This document shows, one piece after another, positions 7,771 through 15,750 of a stretch of DNA of 64,000 nt. The stretch is from Kluyvera ascorbata_C. Lineage in GTDB: Bacteria; Pseudomonadota; Gammaproteobacteria; Enterobacterales; Enterobacteriaceae. The stretch spans positions 1,054,001 to 1,118,000 of the forward strand of contig NZ_JBIQOI010000001.1 in assembly GCF_044197065.1 (NCBI RefSeq). Direction: 5' to 3'. How positions within the stretch are numbered: position 1 is the first letter of the stretch; each line of letters starts with the position of its first letter. Below the pieces are notes generated by a model that was given only the letters and a program-made list of their open reading frames with translations, searched no databases and was not told the origin of the DNA. The position numbers and the translations under genes are program-made.

Positions 7771-7983
7771 TTAGCGATTGTTGTCGTTGTAATACGGTAC
7801 GCCCAGTTCATCTGACTTATCGCTACCGGCGCCCATATGATTAAAATCAAACGGCGACTGGTTGCTGGCAGAAGGCATCAGCATGGTCTGATGGGCGTTA
7901 TTTTGTGCCGGTAGTTGTTCCGCATAGCTTACGCTTGCGGCCATCGTCAGGGTGACGAGAGCAACGGCAGCGAACAGTTTCAT
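7771..7983 (-). CDS. marB: multiple antibiotic resistance protein MarB
   Basis: This is the third gene of the mar operon. The 70-aa product has an N-terminal signal peptide (MKLFAAVALVTLTMAASVSYA) and a short polar mature part ending GVPYYNDNNR, so it is probably periplasmic. In E. coli MarB dampens marA expression by an unclear route. It follows marA by 30 bp on the same strand and is followed by the operon terminator. Confidence 0.9.
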   Translation of the reverse strand: MKLFAAVALVTLTMAASVSYAEQLPAQNNAHQTMLMPSASNQSPFDFNHMGAGSDKSDELGVPYYNDNNR

Positions 7984-8013
7984 TATTTCCTCGATACGTC
8001 TTATTGCAGGCGA

Positions 8014-8403
8014 TTAACAGACACAGTGATTAATAGGGAACAGGTAGCGAGCATCTTCACGCATATTTGTTACGCGGTACTTGTGCGGTGGCACATCAAA
8101 GTAGTTTTTAAACGTTCGCGTCAGCGTCTGCTGCGATTCAAAACCGTAACGTTCGGCCAGATAGAGAATGGGCTCATTGCCTTCTTTTAACTTCTGGGCG
8201 ATTTCCGTCAGCTTACGGGTGCGAATGTACTGACCTAATGAATGACCGGTCTCTTTTTTGAACATCCGCTGCAGGTGCCATTTTGAGTAACCAGAACGCT
8301 CTGACACTTTTTCCAGTGACAGCGGGGATTCCAGGTTATCTTCGATCCAGTCCAAAATGCTATGAATAGTAATAGCGTCAGTGTTACGTCTGGACATCGT
8401 CAT
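8014..8403 (-). CDS. marA: transcriptional activator MarA
   Basis: MarA is a 129-aa AraC/XylS-family activator lacking a ligand domain. It binds marboxes to raise acrAB, tolC and micF expression. Both helix-turn-helix units are intact: SLEKVSERSGYSKWHLQRMF near residue 29 and ILYLAERYGFESQQTLTRTF near residue 79. The sequence is almost identical to E. coli MarA up to the last 15 residues, which diverge. It begins 14 bp after marR. Levels are set by marR repression and MarA autoactivation through the marbox. Confidence 0.97.
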   Translation of the reverse strand: MTMSRRNTDAITIHSILDWIEDNLESPLSLEKVSERSGYSKWHLQRMFKKETGHSLGQYIRTRKLTEIAQKLKEGNEPILYLAERYGFESQQTLTRTFKNYFDVPPHKYRVTNMREDARYLFPINHCVC

Positions 8404-8417
8404 ACCTCTTCTTCTGT

Positions 8418-8852
8418 TTACGGCAATATTTTTTTAAGGAGAAGTTCGAGCGTCGCAACTTCATTTGCCGTTAAGTTTTTTGTTAATTCCTGGTGCAGGT
8501 TTTGCCCAACGAGCTGGTGGCATTGTTCACAAATGGTGGCGCCTTCTGGCGTCAACTGAATCAATACACCCCGCTTGTCATTTGGATTAGGTAACCGGGC
8601 TATCCAGCCCCGACACAGCAAACGATCAAGCATGCGGGTGAGTGCGCCCAGATCCACCGACAGGGTCTTTTTCAACTCCACGGGGGTGATACTGCCTTTA
8701 CAGCGAATAGAGCAAAGCACTCTGAACTGCGAAGCAGTAATGTCTTCTGGCGATAAATGCTCGTTGAGTAAGCGATCTTTTTTCTGGTTAACCATGTGAA
8801 TCAGATGCCCAAGTGGAATCATTTCATTGAAGAGATCGCTTGTGCTGTTCAC
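8418..8852 (-). CDS. marR: multiple antibiotic resistance repressor MarR
   Basis: MarR is a 144-aa winged-helix dimer that represses marRAB and is released by copper-driven oxidation or phenolic ligands. The wing motif LPNPNDKRGVLIQLT (near residues 90-104) and the recognition region VDLGALTRMLDRL are present. Cys residues occur in LLCRGW and ICEQCHQ; the first corresponds to the redox-active Cys80 region of E. coli. The start is GTG at 8852, as in E. coli, with operator site II just upstream. Confidence 0.95.
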   Translation of the reverse strand: MNSTSDLFNEMIPLGHLIHMVNQKKDRLLNEHLSPEDITASQFRVLCSIRCKGSITPVELKKTLSVDLGALTRMLDRLLCRGWIARLPNPNDKRGVLIQLTPEGATICEQCHQLVGQNLHQELTKNLTANEVATLELLLKKILP

Positions 8853-8855
8853 AAT

Positions 8856-8916
8856 GGTTGCCCTGGCAAGTACTTTAGTTGCGGTGGATATTATTTCTCA
8901 CGCAACCATAAGTCAA
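8856..8916 (-). promoter_or_regulatory. marO: marRAB promoter and MarR operator
   Basis: Reading leftward, the -35 TTGACT (8911-8916), a 17-bp spacer and the -10 TAATAT (8888-8893) form a strong sigma-70 promoter. MarR site II is an intact ACTTGCCAGGGCAA dyad at about 8858-8871. At the expected place of site I, between -35 and -10, the sequence GGTTGCGTGAGAAA has lost much of the TTGCC-GGCAA symmetry of E. coli. Confidence 0.85.
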
Positions 8917-8931
8917 CTGAATGAATGGTGC

Positions 8932-8951
8932 GATGCCACGAATTGCTAAAA
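8932..8951 (-). promoter_or_regulatory. marbox
   Basis: GATGCCACGAATTGCTAAAA is nearly the E. coli mar marbox (GATGCCACGTTTTGCTAAAT). It is placed upstream of the marRAB -35 for autoactivation by MarA, SoxS or Rob. Confidence 0.85.
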
Positions 8952-9081
8952 CGCTTCACGTACTTATAAATAGGGTATCCTGTACTTAGCCTCCTCGCAG
9001 ACAGATGTGCTGCGCTTATGGGGAATGGCCTTGTGTACAGCATGCATTTTTTCGTTAAACAGACAGGATTTTGGGACGCAT

Positions 9082-9750
9082 ATGAAGGAACTTTTTCAGG
9101 CAATTGGGCTTGGGCTGGTGGTACTGCTGCCGCTGGCGAACCCTTTAACGACCGTAGCGCTGTTCCTTGGGCTCTCGGGCAATATGAACAGCGCAGAGCG
9201 CAACCGGCAATCGCTGATGGCCTCGGTGTATGTCTTCGCTATCATGATGGTGGCCTATTATGCGGGTCAGGTGGTGATGAATACATTCGGGATATCAATA
9301 CCTGGGCTGCGTATCGCCGGGGGGCTGATTGTGGCCTTTATCGGTTTCCGCATGCTGTTCCCGCAGCAGAAGGCACATGACTCGCCGGAGGCGCGCAGCA
9401 AATCAGAAGAGCTGGAGGATGAACCCACCGCGAATATCGCGTTTGTGCCGCTCGCCATGCCAAGCACTGCCGGTCCAGGAACGATTGCCATGATCATCAG
9501 TTCCGCCTCGACGGTAAAACATGGCGCCAACTTCCCGGATTGGGTGATTCTGGTGGCTCCGCCGATTATCTTTGCGCTGGTGGGGGTTATTCTGTGGGGA
9601 TGCTTACGCAGTTCAGGGGCGATTATGCGTCTGGTCGGGAAAGGGGGCATTGAAGCCATTTCCCGCCTGATGGGCTTCCTGCTGGTGTGTATGGGCGTGC
9701 AGTTTATTATTAACGGCGTGCTGGAGATTATTACGACGTATCACGCGTAG
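9082..9750 (+). CDS. marC: MarC family inner-membrane protein
   Basis: MarC is a 222-aa, six-helix membrane protein of the MarC/UPF0056 family. Despite its name, E. coli MarC has no shown role in antibiotic resistance. The ATG at 9082 (MKELFQAIGLG) gives the E. coli size. The upstream in-frame start at 9007 adds a stretch with no family match. It is divergent from marRAB across the mar regulatory region. A REP palindrome follows the stop. Confidence 0.92.
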   Translation: MKELFQAIGLGLVVLLPLANPLTTVALFLGLSGNMNSAERNRQSLMASVYVFAIMMVAYYAGQVVMNTFGISIPGLRIAGGLIVAFIGFRMLFPQQKAHDSPEARSKSEELEDEPTANIAFVPLAMPSTAGPGTIAMIISSASTVKHGANFPDWVILVAPPIIFALVGVILWGCLRSSGAIMRLVGKGGIEAISRLMGFLLVCMGVQFIINGVLEIITTYHA

Positions 9751-9753
9751 GTT

Positions 9754-9800
9754 TTTCCCGGCGTCGCGTTGCTCGGCCGGGCTACGCGACGCCGGGAAGC
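9754..9800. repeat. REP palindrome between marC and ydeA
   Basis: A perfect 14-bp stem (TTCCCGGCGTCGCG, 9755-9768, with 9785-9798) encloses a GCTCGGCCGGGCTA core. It lies between two convergent genes. Confidence 0.75.
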
Positions 9801-9803
9801 GCA

Positions 9804-11003
9804 TCAATGCTGATGCGCCTGTTCCTCTAACGATGCCGCTGGCCAGCGGCGGAAAATCACCACCGACCAGATAAGCGCCGCCAGTGCCGGTACGGCGCCT
9901 ACATAGCCAATGGACGACATCGACAGATGGGTACTGATCTGGCTTCCCAGCAGCGCGCCAGCGCCAATCCCAAGGTTGAAAATCCCGGAAAATAGCGACA
10001 TCGCCACGTCGGTAGCGTCCGGCGCCAGCGCCAGTACTTTCACCTGCATACCGAGACCGATAACCATAATGGCGATGCCCCAGAAGATGCTTAACACCGC
10101 CAGGTGCGAAGCATCCTGCGATGCGGGAAGCAACAGCAGCAGGCAGGCAAGCAGTAAGCCAATCGCGCTGCTGATTAACCCCGATGCGTGCAGATTGCCC
10201 AGTTTGCCAAAAATCACGCTGCCAATAATCCCTGCGCCGCCAAGCACCAGCAGCAGGACGGTGGCAAAGTTGCCGCTAAGCCCGGCGACGGTCTGGACAA
10301 AGGGTTCGATATAGCTGTAGGCGGTGTAATGCGCGGTCACCACCACCACGGTGAGCAGATAAATGCTCATCAGCGCCGGACGACGGAACAACAGCGGCAG
10401 ACTTTTCAGTGAGCCTGAGTGCTCGCTTGGCAGGCGTGGCAGCAGTTTAATCAGCGCCAGCATGGTTATCAGCGCGCCCACGCCAATAGCGAAGAAGGTG
10501 GTTCGCCAACCGAAGTACTGACCGACGATACGACCAAGCGGGATGCCAAATACCATCGCCAGCGCCGTACCGGTGGCCAGCAGGCTCAGCGCCTGAGCAC
10601 GTTTACCGGCCGGTGCCATACGAATGGCTAAAGAGGCGGTAATTGACCAGAACACCGCGTGGGCAAAGGCAATACCGATACGGCTGATAACCAGCACGGT
10701 AAAATTCCACGCAAGGAACGACAGCACGTGGCTGGCAATAAATAAGACAAACAAGCCAATCAACAACTTACGGCGTTCGATCTGGCTGGTAAGCAGCATA
10801 AAAGGCAGCGACATGAGCGCCACGACCCAGGCGTAGATGGTCAGCATAATGCCCACCTGCGCCGTTTCCATACCGAAGCTGCTGGCAATATCGGACAGCA
10901 GGCCAACCGGCACAAATTCAGTGGTATTAAAGATAAAAGCAGCGATAGCCAGCGTGACTACCCGAAGCCACGCGATCCGACGAGAGACCGTGTTTGTTGT
11001 CAT
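9804..11003 (-). CDS. sotB: sugar efflux transporter SotB/YdeA
   Basis: This is an MFS exporter of 399 aa that in E. coli exports arabinose, IPTG and related sugars. Twelve hydrophobic helices are visible, with the motif LTSQIERRKLLIGLF after helix 2 and family-typical FIFNTTEFVPVGLLSDIA in helix 1. The ATG at 11003 is the first start. Its position next to marC matches E. coli ydeA. Expression signals were not identified. Confidence 0.9.
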   Translation of the reverse strand: MTTNTVSRRIAWLRVVTLAIAAFIFNTTEFVPVGLLSDIASSFGMETAQVGIMLTIYAWVVALMSLPFMLLTSQIERRKLLIGLFVLFIASHVLSFLAWNFTVLVISRIGIAFAHAVFWSITASLAIRMAPAGKRAQALSLLATGTALAMVFGIPLGRIVGQYFGWRTTFFAIGVGALITMLALIKLLPRLPSEHSGSLKSLPLLFRRPALMSIYLLTVVVVTAHYTAYSYIEPFVQTVAGLSGNFATVLLLVLGGAGIIGSVIFGKLGNLHASGLISSAIGLLLACLLLLLPASQDASHLAVLSIFWGIAIMVIGLGMQVKVLALAPDATDVAMSLFSGIFNLGIGAGALLGSQISTHLSMSSIGYVGAVPALAALIWSVVIFRRWPAASLEEQAHQH

Positions 11004-11203
11004 AAAAATGCACCGGGAGCGTTAGAGAAAAGAAGAGACGTACGATCTTAAAGCGAATATTGCGGCAAACACAATCGTTTTGTGACTTACCTCTCATTAT
11101 TGTATTTGTGTGACATTGTCACTTTTTGCGAAAGCAAAGAGACTTGTCGATGTTATTTTTTTGTGTCAGTTTGCTATGACGCACTGATGACGAGGGAAAA
11201 CGC

Positions 11204-11992
11204 ATGCACGAGATTGATTTTTATATGGTTGATGCCTTCAGCGATCGGGCTTTTGGCGGCAACGCGGCGGCAGTCTGTCTGCTGGATGACTGGCTACCGG
11301 ATGAAACGCTATTGAAGATGGCCCAGCAACATAATCAATCGGAAACGGCGTTTATCGTGAAACAACGCAGCGGTTTCGCCCTGCGCTGGTTTACGACCCA
11401 AAATGAGGTCAACCTCTGTGGTCATGCCACGCTCGCCAGTGCCCATGTGGTCTTTCAGCACCTTCATTATCCTGATGAACGGGTACACTTCGAGACGCTC
11501 TCCGGGCGCTTAACCGTCTCACGTCGCGATAAATGGCTAACGCTGGATTTCCCGGCCTGCCCAACCCACGACGCCGTGCCGCCAGCAGAAATGCTGCAAG
11601 CGCTGGGTATTCGCCACTATGTTAATGCGCGTAAAGGCCGCGCCTGGGTCATCGAGCTTGAGAACCGCCAGCAGGTTGAAGCGTTGAAACCCAATATCAG
11701 CGCGATGATCCCGGGTGAACATAAGGTCTCCGTTACGGCGCCGGGCGACGGTGAATACGATTTTGTCAGCCGATTTTTCTCCCCTGGTGAAGCGGTGTGG
11801 GAAGACCCGGTTACCGGTTCTGCGCATACCATGCTCATCCCATACTGGGGTGAAAAACTCGGTAAAATGCAGATGCTGGCACGACAAGTTTCTGCGCGCG
11901 GCGGCGATATCCGCTGCGAATGGGTGGGAGAACGCGTGTTGATGAGCGGCGTGGCGCGAACTTATTTACAAGGCAAGGTTCTGTTGGATTAA
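11204..11992 (+). CDS. PhzF-family isomerase-like protein
   Basis: This is a 262-aa protein of the PhzF fold (diaminopimelate epimerase-like, two similar halves). Members catalyse isomerisation, and many have no known substrate. The catalytic-Glu motif NQSETAFI is near residue 44, with the conserved LCGHATLASAHV near residue 72 and EDPVTGSAHTMLIPYW near residue 198. GAGGG precedes the ATG. It is shorter than E. coli YddE (about 297 aa). No phenazine genes are nearby, so phenazine synthesis is not implied. It is divergent from ydeA. Confidence 0.85.
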   Translation: MHEIDFYMVDAFSDRAFGGNAAAVCLLDDWLPDETLLKMAQQHNQSETAFIVKQRSGFALRWFTTQNEVNLCGHATLASAHVVFQHLHYPDERVHFETLSGRLTVSRRDKWLTLDFPACPTHDAVPPAEMLQALGIRHYVNARKGRAWVIELENRQQVEALKPNISAMIPGEHKVSVTAPGDGEYDFVSRFFSPGEAVWEDPVTGSAHTMLIPYWGEKLGKMQMLARQVSARGGDIRCEWVGERVLMSGVARTYLQGKVLLD

Positions 11993-12003
11993 CGTTAACT
12001 ACA

Positions 12004-12036
12004 GGCCAATAAACCGCGTAACACGGCTTATTGGCC
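12004..12036. terminator. hairpin between convergent genes
   Basis: GGCCAATAA (12004-12012) pairs with TTATTGGCC (12028-12036), with an inner CCG-CGG extension. It is a plausible shared terminator for the PhzF-like and aldehyde dehydrogenase genes; the T-tract is poor. Confidence 0.5.
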
Positions 12037-12060
12037 ACTTTCACAAATGCCCAAAAATCA

Positions 12061-13494
12061 CTAGAACGGTAGTTTTCTCGGCTGCGTCTGCATTGTCACC
12101 CAGCGCAGTTCCGTAAACTCATGAATTCCCGCTCGACCACCAAAACGCCCGTAGCCTGAATCTTTGGTGCCGCCAAACGGCATCTGTGCTTCATCGTGTA
12201 CCGTCGGGCCATTGATGTGGCAAATCCCGGTTTGCAGATTCTGCGCCACGTTCCATGCGCGGGCGGTATCCCGGCTGTAGACGGCGGATGAAAGCCCATA
12301 AGCGCTGTCGTTGGCAACCCGCACGGCATCCTGCTCGTCAATCGCGCGGATCACGGCTTTCACCGGACCAAACGACTCTTCGTGCCAGATTCGCATGGCC
12401 GGTGTGACGCCATCCAGCAGCGTGGCGGACATGAATGTCGACGTCGCTTTCCCGCCGGTCAATAGCGTCGCGCCAAGAGTCAGTGCGTCATCAATCAGCG
12501 CATTACAGCGCTCCACGGTTTTCTTATCCACGACGGAGCCAAGTATCCCATTCGGCAGTGCATTCACCCGCTTAATGAGCGCCTGAATAAACGGCTCGGC
12601 AATTGCCTGCTCAACGATAATGCGCTCGGTCGACATGCAGATCTGCCCGGCGTTAGCAAACGCCCCGAAGCACGCGCCAGCGGCAGCCTGGTCGGTATCC
12701 GCGTCATTCAGCACCAGCAACGGCGCTTTACCGCCGAGTTCAAGCACCACCGGTTTAAGGTATTTAGCACAGGTCTGAGCAATGATTCGCCCAACTTGCG
12801 TAGAGCCGGTGAAGTTAATGCGCCGTACGCCGGGGTGAGCAATTAAGGTCTCAACCAGCGCGGGGGCATCCTGCGGCGCGCAGGTAAGGTAGTTCACCAC
12901 GCCTGCCGGGAAGCCCGCCGCTGCCAGCGAGGCGATAATCAACCCTTGTGTCGCCGGTGACAGTTCGGAGCCTTTAAGGATAACCGTATTGCCGCAGGCA
13001 AGCGGCGTGGCGATGGCGCGTACCGCCAGAATAATCGGCGCATTCCACGGCGCCATACCGAGCACGACGCCCGCGCCCTGACGGGTAGCCATCGCCAGAT
13101 TGCCTGGAATATTTGACGGGATCACCTGACCGTCAATCTGCGTGGTCAACGCCGCGGCTTCGCGCAGAATATCGGCTCCAAGGTGTACGTTGAACCCCGC
13201 CCAGTGAGGCGTCGCGCCGGTTTCGGCGTTCATGATGGCGACAAACTGCTCGCTGCGTTTTTCCAGCTCATCGGCGGCGGCCAGCAGCAGACGGCGACGT
13301 TCACCCGCAGAGGTATCACGCCACTGTGGAAAAGCGGCTGCGGCAGCATCGGCTGTGCGGGTCGCATCTTTCAGGGTGGCGGCAGGCGCAATGCTCGCAG
13401 TCTCTTGGGTGACCGGATTCTGGCGTGTGAAGGTGGCGGCGTTTTGCGCGGCGCAGGTTTCGCCGTGAATAAACAGGGTACAGGTGATGGTCAT
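12061..13494 (-). CDS. aldehyde dehydrogenase, aromatic-aldehyde type
   Basis: This is a 477-aa NAD(P)-dependent aldehyde dehydrogenase. The general base Glu is in VLELGGKAPL (near residue 250), the catalytic Cys in NAGQICMSTER (near residue 285) and the cofactor segment in NFTGSTQVGR. Length and sequence resemble the vanillin/salicylaldehyde dehydrogenase branch, so an aromatic aldehyde is a reasonable but unproven substrate. GAGG precedes the ATG. It is a single gene, apparently not coupled to srfC, whose stop lies 133 bp upstream. Confidence 0.85.
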   Translation of the reverse strand: MTITCTLFIHGETCAAQNAATFTRQNPVTQETASIAPAATLKDATRTADAAAAAFPQWRDTSAGERRRLLLAAADELEKRSEQFVAIMNAETGATPHWAGFNVHLGADILREAAALTTQIDGQVIPSNIPGNLAMATRQGAGVVLGMAPWNAPIILAVRAIATPLACGNTVILKGSELSPATQGLIIASLAAAGFPAGVVNYLTCAPQDAPALVETLIAHPGVRRINFTGSTQVGRIIAQTCAKYLKPVVLELGGKAPLLVLNDADTDQAAAGACFGAFANAGQICMSTERIIVEQAIAEPFIQALIKRVNALPNGILGSVVDKKTVERCNALIDDALTLGATLLTGGKATSTFMSATLLDGVTPAMRIWHEESFGPVKAVIRAIDEQDAVRVANDSAYGLSSAVYSRDTARAWNVAQNLQTGICHINGPTVHDEAQMPFGGTKDSGYGRFGGRAGIHEFTELRWVTMQTQPRKLPF

Positions 13495-13626
13495 GGTGGC
13501 CTCTTATCGACTCGGGTTATTTATCGAGTGTAAAGAGGCGCCCGTGGCTTGAATATCCATGGTGCGGATTTCGCACGTTTTTTTTCAGCTTTTGAAAGCG
13601 GTTCACATCCTTGTGCCGCCGAGGGT

Positions 13627-15750
13627 TTACCGGAGAATCGTTTGTAGCGTTTGCTGCGCGTCACGGTCTAATGCCAGCAGGTTGATGGCCTCGCCGGGTT
13701 CGGTACTGCGGGCATAAAGCGCAACCAGCCAGTCATAAACATAGCGCGTCGCGGCATGGACCGGCTGATCGCCAAGCTGGGTAAGACGTGTGCGGGATGG
13801 CGCTGCGGGCAGGGCGAAAATGGCTTCACCTTTGGCGACGCGGCTTGCCGGGCGTTCCGACGCCGGCTGCTCTGCGTAGCCCAACCAGTTAATGAAGTTG
13901 CCAATAATGGCGCGAAGCTGCGCAGCACCGGCCTGCTGTCCGGCGCTGGCGCGCCGTAGCTGCTGCGCAAGCGCCAGACGTTGGCTGGCAACCAGAAGCG
14001 ACAAGGCGAGCTGCTGCTGTGAATCGGCGCTGAGCAGCGCATGCGGCTGACGGCTCCATTGGCGCAAATGTTTACACCACAGCGCATAGGCCAGTGAGCC
14101 ATGATCCTGATGCACCAGCGTATTTTCCGCCACTGTTTCAGGTGTGGCAAACAGGTCGACCGCATCATTAAACAGGCCGCTAACTTTCTCTTCGCGCTGT
14201 TGCTGAACCTGGCACAGGGCATCGAACGCCGCAAGGTCAGGGAGTAAGCTTTCCAGCAGTTCGCCATGGCGTGCGGCGTGCGTCTGTAGTTCGCGGATCA
14301 TCGCTTCGACTTTGGCAGTATCCGGCTGTGCTGGTGCCAGCAACGGCCGACACAGCGTGCGTAACTGTTGCTGACGGGCAGTCGCCATCGCGGCGAAACG
14401 ACGCTGACGTAATTCTGACTGCGAAGCCTGAGATAGCCACTCAATCAGGCGCTGTAAGCTGCTGTGATCGAGCGCTTGCAGAGTTCCCCAATGTTGGCCG
14501 GGCTTGCCTACCAACTGTTGAATCGCCTCATCAAAATGACGTTTATGCACGAAGCGGTCGTCTTCCGGGGTAATCGCCCACACCAGGCCTGGCAGTTTAT
14601 TCTCCTGCACGGGCTGCGTTTCGGTTACCCAGCGCAACAGCGTTTTTGCCGTGTCCGGAATCGCCGTGCGCTGCGCGGTGGCGTTGCAGGTGAGCAGGAT
14701 GTCCGGCTGCTGTTGCTGGCGGTAGTGATCCAGCAGCCAGCGGCATTTACAGGCCCACAGTGGGGACGTTTCATCCCGTGGTGGCACGGGAATATCGATA
14801 ATATCGACGTTATCCAGCACGCCGTGTTCGGTGCTGAGCACCAGTTCCAGCGTGAGCTCTGCAAGCGTGGTGACCGGCACGCTGACGGCGTTCTGGTAGC
14901 CGTCGCGGGTTAACGGATGCACCAGAACGGCGTCGTCGGTTTCGCCACCTGGCGTTAAGAAGGCATCCATCGGCAGGGCGAAAGCATCAACCAGCAGGCT
15001 CAGCGGTGCCATGACTTCCCGGCGATTGCCCAACTGATGCAGCGTATGGGCAAGGGTTAACCACTGTTGGGTCAGTTCCTGCTGTTCGCCCCACAGCAAC
15101 GACCAGGCGCGGGCACGGGCGCTGAGATCCAACGACGGCAGCAGGTGCGCAAACTGATACCACAGCGCATCATCAATCTGCTGATAGGCCGTTGGCAGAG
15201 TGTCGCGCCAGAAACGGCTGATGGTGGCAACGTCCGTTGCCGTCAGGCCGGGAACCGGCTGCGGCTGACGCAAACTTTGCCAGCCGCGCAGGCGTTGGGC
15301 GATAACGCTGCTGTCCGGAGGACGAACATCGCCGCGCTGCCAGGCGTGGGTGATAAATAGCTGAACCAGCTCCGCTTCGCTAATCAGTTTCAGGCGCAGC
15401 GGGAACGCATCGTCCGGCGTGGACTGGTCGCGGCTAAAGCGCAGCGCCATTTGCGTCAGGCTATGGCCCGGATTGATGTGGCTGAAGTAGTCGAGCGTTT
15501 TGCTACCGCATTGCACTGTCAAACGGCCTTCGCCGCTGCCGCATAGCGTACGGAGAAGATGCGCTTTCGACGGCTGCGAATGGCCGAACAGCGCGATGCT
15601 GGCGCGACGCGTTATCGCCTGTTGGTGCGTTTGCTGCTGCGCATCAAGGGACAGCAGTCGAATAAGCAGGGCATCCGCATCATCATCCAGCGCCGGGTGC
15701 GCGTGTCGCTCGGTGGCGAGCCAGTCCATTACTGCGTGTACGGTGGTCAT
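13627..15750 (-). CDS. srfC: SrfC-like protein
   Basis: This is the third gene of the srfABC operon, 707 aa. Salmonella srfC was named as an SsrB-regulated factor and called a putative effector, but its biochemistry is unsettled. A P-loop-like segment, ALFGHSQPSKAHLLRTL, lies near residue 52; it is not a canonical GxxxxGKS motif, so nucleotide binding is uncertain. The rest is helical and Gln/Leu-rich, suggestive of coiled-coil packing. There is no signal peptide or membrane segment. Its ATG overlaps the srfB stop (ATGA), implying translational coupling. Confidence 0.85.
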   Translation of the reverse strand: MTTVHAVMDWLATERHAHPALDDDADALLIRLLSLDAQQQTHQQAITRRASIALFGHSQPSKAHLLRTLCGSGEGRLTVQCGSKTLDYFSHINPGHSLTQMALRFSRDQSTPDDAFPLRLKLISEAELVQLFITHAWQRGDVRPPDSSVIAQRLRGWQSLRQPQPVPGLTATDVATISRFWRDTLPTAYQQIDDALWYQFAHLLPSLDLSARARAWSLLWGEQQELTQQWLTLAHTLHQLGNRREVMAPLSLLVDAFALPMDAFLTPGGETDDAVLVHPLTRDGYQNAVSVPVTTLAELTLELVLSTEHGVLDNVDIIDIPVPPRDETSPLWACKCRWLLDHYRQQQQPDILLTCNATAQRTAIPDTAKTLLRWVTETQPVQENKLPGLVWAITPEDDRFVHKRHFDEAIQQLVGKPGQHWGTLQALDHSSLQRLIEWLSQASQSELRQRRFAAMATARQQQLRTLCRPLLAPAQPDTAKVEAMIRELQTHAARHGELLESLLPDLAAFDALCQVQQQREEKVSGLFNDAVDLFATPETVAENTLVHQDHGSLAYALWCKHLRQWSRQPHALLSADSQQQLALSLLVASQRLALAQQLRRASAGQQAGAAQLRAIIGNFINWLGYAEQPASERPASRVAKGEAIFALPAAPSRTRLTQLGDQPVHAATRYVYDWLVALYARSTEPGEAINLLALDRDAQQTLQTILR

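Noticed and set aside
11204..11992. Phenazine biosynthesis role for the PhzF-like gene
   Set aside because: No other phz genes are in the window, and PhzF-like proteins are widespread in organisms that make no phenazines.
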